A DNA stretch of 40,326 nt from Bacillota bacterium (GTDB lineage Bacteria; Bacillota; Sulfobacillia; JAJZYS01; JAJZLH01): positions 1 to 40,326 of the forward strand of contig JAKAUI010000048.1 in the NCBI GenBank assembly GCA_021827745.1. Direction: 5' to 3'. A program made the translations under genes and the position numbers. Below, in pieces: positions 1-7,774 of this stretch (positions are counted from its first letter, which is position 1; each line of letters opens with the position of its first letter). The notes beneath the pieces were generated by a model. It ran no database searches and was not told the DNA's origin. It saw only the letters and a program-made list of their open reading frames with translations.

Positions 1-894
1 GATCCCAGGCAGAGAGCGGGCGATCGTGTCGGCCAGGATCAGAAACGACGCCCCGCCCAGGACCGACACCGGGAGCGCATAGCGATGCAGGGATCCGACC
101 AGACGGCGCGCCACGTGGGGTGCGACCAGGCCGACGAAGCCGATCAGGCCGGAGGCCGAGACGGCCACGGCGGTGACCAGGCCGGCCAGGATGATCAGTT
201 GCCAGCGCAGGCGCCTGACGTCGATGCCGAGCGCATGGGCCTCCTCTTCGCCGATGGCCACGGCGTCAAGCTCGCGGTGCAAATAGAGCACGCCGCCTAC
301 CCCCACCACCAGGGCGACAGCCAGCTCCGTGACCTGCGGCCACAGCACGCCGCCCAAGCCGCCCAGCTCCCAGAAGAAGATGGTCTGCAGATCGTTGGCG
401 TGCAGAGTGAGGAGGAGGGCCGTGGCGGCGCCCAGGATCACCGAGAGGGCATACCCGACCAGCACCACCGTCACCACCGAACTGCCGCCCCGCCGCCTGG
501 CTGCAGCGGTGGCGGCGAACACGGCCGCCACCGCCCCGACGAATGCCCCGGCCGGAATGGCGGCCACAATCGGAAAGACGAGCAGCATCAAGGTGGCGCC
601 GAGGCTGGCCCCGGACGAGGTGCCGATCAGGTAGGGGTCAGCGAGCGGGTTCTTGAGCAGAGCCTGAAACACCAGGCCGGCCAGCGCCAGGCTTCCGCCG
701 ACCAGGGCGGCCGCCAGCACCCTGGGCAGGCGGATCTGCCAGATGATGACGCTGATCAGGGACTGGTTCGGGTGGGCCAAAGACCAGGCCAGCTGCGAGA
801 GCGTTACCGGCGTGGGCCCGGTCCACAGCCCGACGATCAACGAGGCGATCAGTGCCAGCACGCTGAGCCACAGCACCCGGCGCGGATATGCCAC
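1..894 (-). CDS. btuC: BtuC-like cobalamin ABC transporter permease, 3' truncated by window edge
   Basis: The frame stays open from a GTG at 894 down to base 1, so the last part of the gene is outside the window (about 298 codons seen; the family is usually about 330-350). The product is a very hydrophobic FecCD/BtuC-type permease with many membrane helices. Family-typical stretches are visible: RLPRVLAAALVGGSLALAG near the N-terminus, NPLADPYLIGTSSGASLGA after it, and GLIGFVGLVAPHVARRLVG, the segment that contacts the ATPase. It should form the membrane channel for the substrate delivered by the lipoprotein encoded 20 bases upstream. The cobalamin riboswitch in front of the operon points to vitamin B12 or a precursor rather than iron-siderophore. 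No strong Shine-Dalgarno precedes the GTG, and a CTG at 903 or translational coupling is possible. An ATPase gene (btuD) would be expected beyond position 1. Confidence 0.85.
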   Translation of the reverse strand, partial: MAYPRRVLWLSVLALIASLIVGLWTGPTPVTLSQLAWSLAHPNQSLISVIIWQIRLPRVLAAALVGGSLALAGLVFQALLKNPLADPYLIGTSSGASLGATLMLLVFPIVAAIPAGAFVGAVAAVFAATAAARRRGGSSVVTVVLVGYALSVILGAATALLLTLHANDLQTIFFWELGGLGGVLWPQVTELAVALVVGVGGVLYLHRELDAVAIGEEEAHALGIDVRRLRWQLIILAGLVTAVAVSASGLIGFVGLVAPHVARRLVGSLHRYALPVSVLGGASFLILADTIARSLPGI

Positions 895-913
895 GACGCT
901 CAGCGGCCGTCCA

Positions 914-1870
914 TCAGGGTGAGACGCCCGGCACGGTTAGGCCGGGATGCAGGGCCTGGGCCAGTTCAAGCAATCCCTCAACCACGCTGGGGCCGGGGTT
1001 GGAAAGCAGATTGGGATCGACCGAGCTGACGATGCGGCCGTTTTTGACCGCTGAGATCGCCGACCACCCGGGACGGGAGGTCACGCCCTGAACACTTCCG
1101 CCGAATCCCTGGTCCTGCAGGATGATCACCTGTGGGTCGGCTGCGATCACCTGCTCCGAGCTCACTTCCGGGTAGGCGCTGTGCGAGATCTTGTCCACCA
1201 CGTTGACGCCGCCGGCCAACGACACCAGCTGGTCGATGTAGCTGCCGGGGCCAACCGTGTACAAGGTAGGCGGCGGGTTCAGCTCCACAAAGGTGGAGAC
1301 CGCAGGTCCTGCGGCCTTGGCCGCCTTGGCGATGGCGTTGATCTGACTTCCGATCTTGGCAGTCAGGCTGGTGGCAGCGGCGCTGTTTCCCGTCGCTAGG
1401 CCGACATCCTTGATGTCCCCCATGATCTGCGCCACCGTCGTCGGGTCCAGGACGGCCACCGGAATGCCGAGCGCCTTGATCTTGGCGACGTACGGTGCGC
1501 CATAGACCACCAGAACGAGTCCGGGATGGGCGGAGCGGATCGCCTCTAGATTGGGGGTGGTCAGGGCGTTGCCGACGTTTTGGACACCCTTCAGCTGGGC
1601 CTCGTAGGAGGCCGGAAGGTACTGGAAGGAGGCAGTGTCGGCGCCGACCAGGTCCTTTTTCAGACCGAGGGCAAGCACGATCTCGGTGTCGGAGGGTCCC
1701 AGGGTCACGATGCGGGTGACCGGGGCCTTCAGCGTGATCACGGAGCCGGCGTCGTCCTTGAACTGCACGGCCGTCGAGACCGGCTTGGCTGCGGCACCGC
1801 AACCGGCCAGCGCCAGGACCGACACCAACACCAAGGGAACCAGGAACGAAGACCATCCTCGAGCCTTCAC
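914..1870 (-). CDS. btuF: BtuF-like cobalamin-binding lipoprotein (ABC substrate-binding protein)
   Basis: The product is a 318-residue periplasmic-binding-fold (TroA/BtuF type) protein. The N-terminus is a lipoprotein signal: basic residues, a hydrophobic run, then the lipobox LAGC, so it is probably anchored outside the membrane. The mature part has the usual features of this class: RIVTLGPSDTEIVLALG, a middle helix region, and a C-terminal lobe with AADPQVIILQ. I chose GTG 1870 because AGAGGGGTGG (1877-1886) lies 6 bases upstream; an upstream ATG at 1909 has no comparable site and would place 13 residues before the signal peptide. The gene follows a cobalamin riboswitch and precedes a BtuC-like permease, which sets the likely ligand as a corrinoid. 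The binding protein alone could not be told apart from a siderophore or haem binder, so the assignment depends on the riboswitch. Confidence 0.85.
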   Translation of the reverse strand: MKARGWSSFLVPLVLVSVLALAGCGAAAKPVSTAVQFKDDAGSVITLKAPVTRIVTLGPSDTEIVLALGLKKDLVGADTASFQYLPASYEAQLKGVQNVGNALTTPNLEAIRSAHPGLVLVVYGAPYVAKIKALGIPVAVLDPTTVAQIMGDIKDVGLATGNSAAATSLTAKIGSQINAIAKAAKAAGPAVSTFVELNPPPTLYTVGPGSYIDQLVSLAGGVNVVDKISHSAYPEVSSEQVIAADPQVIILQDQGFGGSVQGVTSRPGWSAISAVKNGRIVSSVDPNLLSNPGPSVVEGLLELAQALHPGLTVPGVSP

Positions 1871-1897
1871 ACAGGTCCACCCCTCTGGACACAGATT

Positions 1898-1921
1898 CCG
1901 CCTCGGCATCTCCCGAGGCGG
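1898..1921 (-). promoter_or_regulatory. Perfect 9-bp hairpin in btuF leader
   Basis: The leader RNA between riboswitch and btuF contains a perfect inverted repeat (CCGCCTCGG, 6-base loop, CCGAGGCGG). It lies 11 bases upstream of the Shine-Dalgarno. No U-run follows, so it is a poor intrinsic terminator. It may be the expression platform acting on translation, or a spacer structure. Confidence 0.5.
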
Positions 1922-1978
1922 ACGAGGGCAGGGTGAACCTCCCCTCGGCAGACCTTCTTCACCGGAAGTCGCCGACTA

Positions 1979-2131
1979 GAACAGGCAGGTCTCCTGGCTC
2001 GCCGATCCGGGGCGCCCCTTCCCGCCCGTTAGGGCAGTGGTCTGGCGACCTTCATCTTCGGCATACAGTGGCGGGACCGCTCAGGCATCGCACCTGATTC
2101 CCTCTTCGCTCCCAGGCGGGAGCACCTGTTC
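1979..2131 (-). promoter_or_regulatory. Cobalamin riboswitch
   Basis: On the minus strand this 153-base element has the conserved cobalamin aptamer core: the GAATCAGGTGCGATGCCTGA region, then GGTCCCGCCACTGT, and the B12 box reading GCCAGGAGACCTGCC at 1984-1998. The two ends pair (GAACAGG with CCTGTTC) as a 7-bp P1 stem, and I used this to set the borders. It sits about 108 bases upstream of btuF, so B12 should reduce expression of the uptake genes. The whole gene-free stretch 1871-2404 holds this element, its promoter and the leader hairpin. Confidence 0.93.
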
Positions 2132-2150
2132 CGCTATGCGGTTTGCGGCA

Positions 2151-2179
2151 ATTATCCAATCTCCGGCCCAAGACCGCAA
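2151..2179 (-). promoter_or_regulatory. Predicted sigma-70-type promoter of the btu operon
   Basis: On the minus strand TTGCGG (2174-2179) and GATAAT (2151-2156) are separated by exactly 17 bases. The -10 box ends about 20 bases before the 5' end of the riboswitch, the expected distance for a transcript that begins with the aptamer. From here to 2404 I see no gene or other clear signal. Confidence 0.6.
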
Positions 2180-2404
2180 GCCGCGCCGGCACCGAGACGG
2201 ATGCACCCTTGCCCCTTTGGCTCACCCGCTGAAGGGCGGCTGAAGGCGTGATCAGGGGCGCCGGGAGCGGTGTCGCTTGTGGGAGGGGCTTCCCAGCCCG
2301 TTCGGATCGGTGCTGGAAGTTCCTTGCTCCACTTTCTCTCTTTAGGGAGACACTTCACATATGCGAGACGTGATCGTGGCTAGATCCGGGAGGGCGAGGC
2401 CATC

Positions 2405-2992
2405 TTGCGCCAGATGAGACTCGGCCGCTGGGTGGCTTCTCTTCTACTCGCCCTATTGCTCGCGGCGCTCTTGACCGCGCACGTTGCGCAGTCGGCCAAG
2501 CATCCGGCCATCTCGGGCACGCCTGTATACCGAATCGGTCGCAGCTGCCCCTCCAGCCTTCCCCTTCCCAAGTGGGTCGGAAGGGTTCCGCTCTGGGAGC
2601 GCGTCAACTTCGGGCCAGGGATCGTCGGCTACTTGGGCGGGCCCTCCGATCAGCAGGCCGTGACCTGGACCAGCGCCGATTGGCGCTACCAGGAGATCGG
2701 ATTCGAGGTGGCGGCCTCCCCACTCGGCCCGCCCTGGACGGCGTCAGACGGCAACCTGCCTGGCAGCGGGGTGTGGTCCCTCACCTTGACCAAGCAAGGG
2801 TATACGTTTCAGGCGGCCTGGGTTGTCAACGGCGCCTGCCGCTCCTTCTCCGGCCCGACATCGCCAGAAGCTCAGGAGGTGATCGCGGCGGTGATTCGCG
2901 CCGCCAGCGCCCAGCCGGACGTCACGGAGTTCCGCCTGCAGTGCCACTTCACAGCAGCCAATCTGTCCTGCTCCGCCGTCCCTGGGCGCTAG
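2405..2992 (+). CDS. Secreted hypothetical protein with four cysteines
   Basis: I do not recognise the family. The 195-residue product begins with a basic stretch and a long hydrophobic run (about residues 10-28), either a signal peptide or an N-terminal anchor. The rest is soluble, rich in Trp, Gly and Ser, and probably mostly beta. It has four cysteines after the signal (about residues 49, 145, 179 and 188), compatible with two disulfides. TTG 2405 is preferred because GGGAGGGCGAGG (2388-2399) ends 5 bases before it; ATG 2414 would be 14 bases away. The gene diverges from the btu operon and converges with the alpha/beta hydrolase gene, so it appears to be monocistronic. Confidence 0.65.
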   Translation: MRQMRLGRWVASLLLALLLAALLTAHVAQSAKHPAISGTPVYRIGRSCPSSLPLPKWVGRVPLWERVNFGPGIVGYLGGPSDQQAVTWTSADWRYQEIGFEVAASPLGPPWTASDGNLPGSGVWSLTLTKQGYTFQAAWVVNGACRSFSGPTSPEAQEVIAAVIRAASAQPDVTEFRLQCHFTAANLSCSAVPGR

Positions 2993-3028
2993 CCGCGCCG
3001 GGTCAAGAGACGACCTGGCCCGCCTGGG

Positions 3029-3769
3029 TCAGGGAGCGGCCGCTTTCGGCCCGGAGAGGAAGTCTGAGATCGCCACGGCTACCTGCGCTGGCGCCTCCAG
3101 CGGCAGGAGATGGCCTGCCCCTTCCACCACCACCAGCTCGGCTCCGATGGCGTCCTGCAGGGCCTGGGCATACTTCAAGGGGGTGTATCGGTCGTCTGTG
3201 CCGCAAACCACCAGCGTCGGAGTTCCCTTGAGCCGGCTCAGATCGTTCAGGCGGTCAAAACCGTTGCATGCCAAGAAATCGCCGTAGGTAGAGGCGACAG
3301 GAGCGGTGCCCATCTGGTCGAGGAGGGTGCCCGGGGCCTGCGGCGAGAGGTACGCCCGGCGAAAGTCCTCGGGAAAGACGCCGCCGGCCAGGCTCTCGAG
3401 CAGCTTGGGATGGACGCGCAGCCGGCCGCCGGTCGCGATCAGAAGCAGGGACGCTGGCCGATACGGCCCATCTAAGGCCAGCGTCAGGCTGATGGCGCCG
3501 CCCATCGAGTGGCCGCCCACCCTGCGGGGCGCCCACCCGCCAGCCGAGAGCGCCCGGCTCACCCAGGCAGCGTAGGCGTCGATCGTGTCGTATCCCGGGC
3601 CTTCGCTCTGGCCATGCCCGGGCAGGTCCAGTGCAAAGGCATCCGGCAGACGCCCCAGCAGTTCGGAAAAGACGACGCCGGACTCGCCGGCGCCGTGCAG
3701 CAGCAGAAGCCCATCGCCAGGCTGGCCAAAGACGGCCACCCGTCGCCCGTCCACCGTCAGCTCAGGCAT
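3029..3769 (-). CDS. Alpha/beta-fold hydrolase
   Basis: This is a 246-residue alpha/beta hydrolase. LLLLHGAGESG near residue 20 is the oxyanion-hole region. GGHSMGGAIS (about residue 90) is the nucleophile elbow, with Ser as the catalytic residue. VCGTDDRYTP (about 190) carries the acid, and GAGHLLPLEAP (about 220) carries the catalytic His. The start at ATG 3769 has AAAGGGGAG about 8 bases upstream and overlaps the end of the enoyl-CoA hydratase gene by 8 bases. It is the third gene of a unit with an acyl-CoA dehydrogenase and a crotonase, so it may hydrolyse an ester or thioester intermediate. The substrate cannot be read from the sequence. Confidence 0.85.
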   Translation of the reverse strand: MPELTVDGRRVAVFGQPGDGLLLLHGAGESGVVFSELLGRLPDAFALDLPGHGQSEGPGYDTIDAYAAWVSRALSAGGWAPRRVGGHSMGGAISLTLALDGPYRPASLLLIATGGRLRVHPKLLESLAGGVFPEDFRRAYLSPQAPGTLLDQMGTAPVASTYGDFLACNGFDRLNDLSRLKGTPTLVVCGTDDRYTPLKYAQALQDAIGAELVVVEGAGHLLPLEAPAQVAVAISDFLSGPKAAAP

Positions 3770-4523
3770 GGTCCGACTCCCCTTTCTCTGGATGGCCCGG
3801 GGAGGCAGACCCGCCGTGCGCTGGGCGCCCGGCCATGAACCGCCGGACCGCCTGGCGGTGCGCCGGTCCCTCCCACAGCCTGGAGAAGAGGTCCGCGTCG
3901 AATGCCCCTCCCTGCTTGACCCAGGCCACGGCGTCCCTGGCAAGCTCAGCCAGTCGCTCCGCCTCCTGGCGTGCTGCGCTCAGGTCTTCCAGCACCCTGT
4001 CGGCGAGACCAAGGGCAACGGCCTCTTTGGCGTCGATCCAGCGCGGATCCAAGAACAGGGCTCGGGCCCGGGCCTCGCCCAGGCGCTGGCTCGCCCGCTC
4101 CAGACCGCCCCAGCCTGGCACCAGCCCCATCTCGAGCTGGGCGGCCCGCAGCCTGGCCCGAGGGTGCATCCAGATCAGGTCGGCGGCCAAAGCGAGCTCC
4201 AGGCCGCCGCCGAGCGCCACCCCGTCCACCCAGGCCACCACGATGCCAGGCGCAGCGCTCAGCTGTTCCAGCGCCTCTTGGATCTGAGCCATGGTCGCCT
4301 GCAGGTCGGACACGGGCAGGCGATGCAGATCGGCCAGATCTCCACCCGAGCAGAAGCTCCCGCCCTCACCGCGCACCATCACAGAAGGCGCTCCAAGGCT
4401 GGCTGAAACCGCCACGTCGAGGTCTTTAGCCGCCTCGCGATCCAGTGCATTCCTGCGCTCTGGCCGGTTCAGCACGATCTCCACCCGGCCGCTTGCAAAC
4501 CTCTGGCAGCAAACGCTGCTCAC
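3762..4523 (-). CDS. Enoyl-CoA hydratase/isomerase (crotonase family)
   Basis: This 253-residue product has a complete crotonase core. NRPERRNALD is near the N-terminus, GSFCSGGDLADL forms the first oxyanion-hole segment, and VDGVALGGGLELALAADL contains the second Gly and the first Glu. LEMGLVPGWGG supplies the second conserved Glu. Both glutamates used by classical hydratases are thus present, so hydration of an enoyl-CoA is plausible, although isomerase or lyase activity in this superfamily cannot be excluded. The start is GTG 4523, which overlaps the TGA of the acyl-CoA dehydrogenase gene (GTGA), indicating translational coupling. Together the two enzymes would perform the first two steps of a beta-oxidation-type pathway in the cytoplasm. 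Confidence 0.85.
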   Translation of the reverse strand: MSSVCCQRFASGRVEIVLNRPERRNALDREAAKDLDVAVSASLGAPSVMVRGEGGSFCSGGDLADLHRLPVSDLQATMAQIQEALEQLSAAPGIVVAWVDGVALGGGLELALAADLIWMHPRARLRAAQLEMGLVPGWGGLERASQRLGEARARALFLDPRWIDAKEAVALGLADRVLEDLSAARQEAERLAELARDAVAWVKQGGAFDADLFSRLWEGPAHRQAVRRFMAGRPAHGGSASPGHPEKGESDHA

Positions 4524-5668
4524 TGCCGGCGCTCTTTGCCCAGCCAGCGGGCAATCACCATGCGCTGGATCTGATTGGTCCCCTCGAAGATCTGATAGAT
4601 CTTGGCATCCCGAAACAGCTTCTCCACCGGATACTCGGTCATGTATCCGTAGCCGCCGAAGACTTGCACCGCCCGCTCCGCAGCCCGCATCGCGCTGTCC
4701 GAGGCGAAGGCCTTGGCCATCGAGGCATGGGCCGAGAAGTCCCACCCTGCATCTGCCCGCCACGCCGCCTGGACCGTGAGCAGGTGAGCAGCCTCCACCT
4801 CCATGGCGCTGTCGGCCAGCATGGCGGCCACCATCTCGTGCTCGATGATCGGCTGTCCGAACTGGCGGCGCTCTTGGGCGTACGCCACAGCCTCATCGGT
4901 GGCCCGCCGGCCGATGCCAACGGCGTGGGCGGCGATGTTGGCCCGGGACAGGTCCAGGGTGCGCAGCGCCACCTTGAACCCGTCGCCCTCCGCCCCCAGG
5001 CGCAGGTCGTCCGGAACAAAGGCGTCGTCGAACACGACCTCGGTCGTGTTCGACGCCCGAATGCCTAGCTTGTGCTCGACCTTTCCGGCCGTCACGCCCG
5101 GTGTGGTGGCGGGAACAGCGAACGCCACCACACCCTTGGGGCCGAGGGCCGGGTTGATGGTCGCAAACACGCTGTAGAGGTTGGCCACGCCGCCGTTTGT
5201 GATGAAGCGCTTGACGCCGTTCAGCCGGTAGCCTCCGGCCACCTGGTGGGCCCGGGTCGCGAGCGACGCCGCATCCGATCCGGAGCCGGCCTCGGTCAGG
5301 CAGAAGGCTGCGAACTGAAGCGTGCGGGTGAAGGCCGGGAGCAGCCGCTCTTTCTGCTCCGGGGTGCCTGCCACCAGGATCGGGGTCAGGCCCAGATTGT
5401 TGGCCGTCTTGGCCAGCGTGATCCCGGCACAGCCCCAGGCCAGCTCCTCCGTCACCAGGGCGTCCAGCCAGCGCGGCAGCCCGGCGCCACCGAACGACTC
5501 CGGGATCTCGGGGTCGAGCAGTCCCGATTCGAATACCCGCTGCAGCTCCGGTCGTGGGAACTCACCGCTTCGATCATAGGCGGCGGCGGCTGGCGCCAGC
5601 ACCTCTCGGCCCAGCCGGCGGGCCATCGACACGACCTCAGCCGCCACGTCGTCGAGCGCAAAGTCCAC
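4520..5668 (-). CDS. Acyl-CoA dehydrogenase
   Basis: The gene encodes a 382-residue flavin-dependent acyl-CoA dehydrogenase, the normal length for the family. The N-terminal helical domain is followed by FCLTEAGSGSDAASL (FAD/acyl binding) and GVKRFITNGGVA. The C-terminal domain has QERRQFGQPI, QVFGGYGYMTEYPVEKLFRD and IFEGTNQIQRMVIAR, where the Glu of EGTNQIQ is the usual catalytic base. I place the start at GTG 5668. The longer ORF, from ATG 5752, adds 28 basic, low-complexity residues without homology to the family and would run into the divergent gene. It should oxidise an acyl-CoA to the trans-2-enoyl-CoA and pass electrons to ETF; no etf gene is in the window. Confidence 0.9.
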   Translation of the reverse strand: MDFALDDVAAEVVSMARRLGREVLAPAAAAYDRSGEFPRPELQRVFESGLLDPEIPESFGGAGLPRWLDALVTEELAWGCAGITLAKTANNLGLTPILVAGTPEQKERLLPAFTRTLQFAAFCLTEAGSGSDAASLATRAHQVAGGYRLNGVKRFITNGGVANLYSVFATINPALGPKGVVAFAVPATTPGVTAGKVEHKLGIRASNTTEVVFDDAFVPDDLRLGAEGDGFKVALRTLDLSRANIAAHAVGIGRRATDEAVAYAQERRQFGQPIIEHEMVAAMLADSAMEVEAAHLLTVQAAWRADAGWDFSAHASMAKAFASDSAMRAAERAVQVFGGYGYMTEYPVEKLFRDAKIYQIFEGTNQIQRMVIARWLGKERRQ

Positions 5669-5743
5669 CTGTGATCTGGCCCCCTTGCCCCTAGCTCTCT
5701 GATGGCCAGCTTCCTTCTTGCCCTGGCCGTCCCCTGCTCGCCT

Positions 5744-6307
5744 GTGCGACAATGCCTGACGATTGCGGGAAGCACTTTTGGGGGGTTCACCATCGCCAAG
5801 TCACAGGTCGAAGAGCGAGCATTCTACCGGTTTGTGAACCCAGTCGGCATTGTCACCGCCTGCCACGATGGCCGGTGCAACGCCATGAGTGCGGAGTGGA
5901 CCAGCCTGATCTCGCTCAAGCCCTACCTGCTCGGAGTCTACGTGGCTCAAGAGCGCTACACCCACAGCCTGATCGAACAGGAAGAGGTGTTCTCGGTCAG
6001 CCTGCTCCGAAACGACCAGGCGGCGCTCGCCGTGCTGTTCGGCAACAGCACCGCCTGGGAGGTGGACAAGACCCCGCTGCTTGAGCAATACACGGAACCT
6101 TCCCCGCTCGGCGGGGGTCCTTTGGTCAAGGGAGCGAATGCCCACTTTGTGTGCAAAATCGCCGACCGCCACACGGTCGGGTCGCACACCCTCTTGGTGG
6201 GCGTCCCCCTGTACGCCAAGCCAGTGGCTGAAGATCAGCCGCTGGCCTATCACGGCGGCCGCTATTTCCGGTTGGGAGAGCAGCTGCGGCGGCCTCGGAC
6301 CGAGTGA
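5744..6307 (+). CDS. Flavin reductase-like (FMN-binding split-barrel) protein
   Basis: The core has the split-barrel signature of the flavin reductase-like domain: FVNPVGIVTACHDGRCNAM, then SAEWTSLISLKPYLLGVYV, and near the C-terminus ANAHFVCKIADRHTVGSHTLLVG. Members bind FMN and either reduce free flavin for a partner oxygenase or act as oxidoreductases of unknown substrate; no oxygenase is adjacent. The start is unclear. GTG 5744 and ATG 5702 lack a Shine-Dalgarno. The only strong one is GGGGGG at about 5780-5785, which lies 6 bases before an ATC (5792), where homologues would be expected to begin (171 residues). It diverges from the acyl-CoA dehydrogenase gene and is followed after 22 bases by the small membrane protein gene. 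Confidence 0.8.
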   Translation: MRQCLTIAGSTFGGFTIAKSQVEERAFYRFVNPVGIVTACHDGRCNAMSAEWTSLISLKPYLLGVYVAQERYTHSLIEQEEVFSVSLLRNDQAALAVLFGNSTAWEVDKTPLLEQYTEPSPLGGGPLVKGANAHFVCKIADRHTVGSHTLLVGVPLYAKPVAEDQPLAYHGGRYFRLGEQLRRPRTE

Positions 6308-6329
6308 CCCACGCTGAGGAGGGACGCCT

Positions 6330-6518
6330 GTGTTGCGCTGGGTGTTGTCCGACGTGTTCCTGGTGCTCGGCGCCATCTGGTTTTTGCAGGGCATCGGCGT
6401 GCTTCCCGGCAGCTTCATGAGCCACAGCCTGGTGTGGGCGGTGATCGGCGCCGTCGTGGTCCTCCTCGCTGCCCAGATGCAGCGGCGGTGGATCGTGGCC
6501 GGAGCGGAGAAAAAGTGA
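6330..6518 (+). CDS. Small hydrophobic membrane protein
   Basis: This is a 62-residue protein with two predicted membrane helices (about residues 6-25 and 33-48) joined by a short loop, and a basic tail ending in AEKK. It starts at GTG 6330 with TGAGGAGGGA about 7 bases upstream, which supports real translation. It lies 22 bases after the flavin reductase-like gene, in the same orientation. The layout resembles short uncharacterised membrane proteins common in bacteria. No function can be stated. Confidence 0.7.
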   Translation: MLRWVLSDVFLVLGAIWFLQGIGVLPGSFMSHSLVWAVIGAVVVLLAAQMQRRWIVAGAEKK

Positions 6519-6562
6519 TTTATTTCACGACGCCCCGTGAGACCGCTAGACTAGGATGATCT

Positions 6563-6576
6563 GGGCCTTCGGGCCC
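6563..6576 (+). other. UUCG-capped hairpin in intergenic leader
   Basis: GGGCC and GGCCC pair around a TTCG tetraloop, 26 bases before the lipoprotein gene. No U-run follows, so it is not a convincing terminator. It may stabilise or partly insulate the downstream message. Confidence 0.4.
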
Positions 6577-6601
6577 GGTCTGTGACCGGAGGGATGACAG
6601 C

Positions 6602-7744
6602 GTGACATGGCCTCGCCTGCGCAGTTCTCTGTGGCTCTCTGGTGCATCGCTCCTGATCCTGCTTTCCGGCTGCGGGCTGACCAGCGGCGTCGTCCCGCCG
6701 CAGAACACCCCCTCGCCGACAGCCACCAAGCCGAACAGTGTCCAGAAGCCGAATCTGGCCTGGCACAGCCACCATGCCAACCCCTATCTGCCTGGCGACG
6801 TCTTGATCGCCGACTCCGGAAACAACCGCATCCTGCTGGTCACGCCCGGAAAGCGCATCGTCTGGCAGTTTCCCAAGGCCGGCCAGCCTTCTCCGCTCTA
6901 CGACAACGACGATGTCTTTTTCGGGCCTCATTTTGACGAGATCATCACCAACCAGGAAAACAACCAGATGATCTCGATCGTCAACTTCAACCAGGAGAAG
7001 GTGGTCTGGAACTACGGCCACGCCGGCGTCAGCGGCACCGCCCCGGGGTACCTGCACACGCCGGACGACGCCTTCTTGTACGACCGCGGCGGCAATCAGG
7101 TGATCACCGTCGCCGACATCTACAACCAGCGCATCTTGTTCATCAGCCGGGCGACGCACCAGATCGTCAAGCAGTACGGCCAGACCCGGGTCTACCGCAA
7201 CAACCCCCCCACCACCTACGCGGCGCCAAATGGCGACTTCCCAGCACCGAACGGCGGCACCCTGATCACCTCGATCGGCGCCAACGACGCCATCTTGGTC
7301 AACAGTCAGGGCCAGGTGGTGTGGACCGTGCACTTCCCGTCCTATCTGTCCTTTCCGTCGGATGCCAACTTCACCCCGCACGGCAACATCATCGTCGCCT
7401 TCTACACCAAGCCGGGCGCCATCTTGAAGATCTCGCCGCAGGGCAAGATTCTGTGGCTGTACCGCCTCTTGAGCGGACCCGGCGCCCTCAACACGCCGTC
7501 CTTGGCGGTTGAGTTGCCAAACGGCATGATCCTGGCCAACGACGACTCCAACAATCGGGTCATCGTGATCGACCCCAAGACCAACCAGATCGTGTGGCAG
7601 TATGGACACACCGGCGTTTCTGGCAGCGCTCCCGGCTATCTGAGCGATCCCGACGGCATCGACTTTCTGCCGATCGGCGTCACGCCCGGCGGCAACAATC
7701 CGATTGGCCACCACCTGTGGAGCTATCCCAATAATGGCTACTAG
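6602..7744 (+). CDS. Beta-propeller lipoprotein (NHL/PQQ-like repeats)
   Basis: The 380-residue product begins with a lipoprotein signal ending in LLSGCG, so it is likely anchored on the outer face of the membrane. A Pro/Thr/Ser-rich linker leads into repeats typical of a beta-propeller: GDVLIADSGNNRILLVTPG, NQVITVADIYNQRILFISR, GTLITSIGANDAILVNSQG and NGMILANDDSNNRVIVIDP. Each is followed by a strand such as IVWQ. The phrase YGHxGVSGxAPGYL occurs twice, about 190 residues apart, suggesting internal duplication. The start GTG 6602 follows CCGGAGGGA. Genes for a thioredoxin-fold protein and VKOR follow directly, so it may be a sensor or scaffold in the same envelope process. That role is an inference; no catalytic residues are evident. 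Confidence 0.8.
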   Translation: MTWPRLRSSLWLSGASLLILLSGCGLTSGVVPPQNTPSPTATKPNSVQKPNLAWHSHHANPYLPGDVLIADSGNNRILLVTPGKRIVWQFPKAGQPSPLYDNDDVFFGPHFDEIITNQENNQMISIVNFNQEKVVWNYGHAGVSGTAPGYLHTPDDAFLYDRGGNQVITVADIYNQRILFISRATHQIVKQYGQTRVYRNNPPTTYAAPNGDFPAPNGGTLITSIGANDAILVNSQGQVVWTVHFPSYLSFPSDANFTPHGNIIVAFYTKPGAILKISPQGKILWLYRLLSGPGALNTPSLAVELPNGMILANDDSNNRVIVIDPKTNQIVWQYGHTGVSGSAPGYLSDPDGIDFLPIGVTPGGNNPIGHHLWSYPNNGY

Positions 7745-7774
7745 CAGCATCTGGACAGAGAGAGGAGATCGGGC

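Noticed and set aside
85-1029. Long plus-strand ORF (314 codons)
   Set aside because: It lies opposite the BtuC permease and BtuF genes, has low-complexity Gln/Asp/Gly-rich composition and no motif; it is a shadow of the minus-strand genes.
2152-2358. Small minus-strand ORF upstream of the riboswitch
   Set aside because: It overlaps the predicted btu promoter and has no ribosome binding site of note.
6563-6576. Hairpin as an intrinsic terminator
   Set aside because: No U-run follows and the next gene starts 26 bases downstream with its own Shine-Dalgarno.
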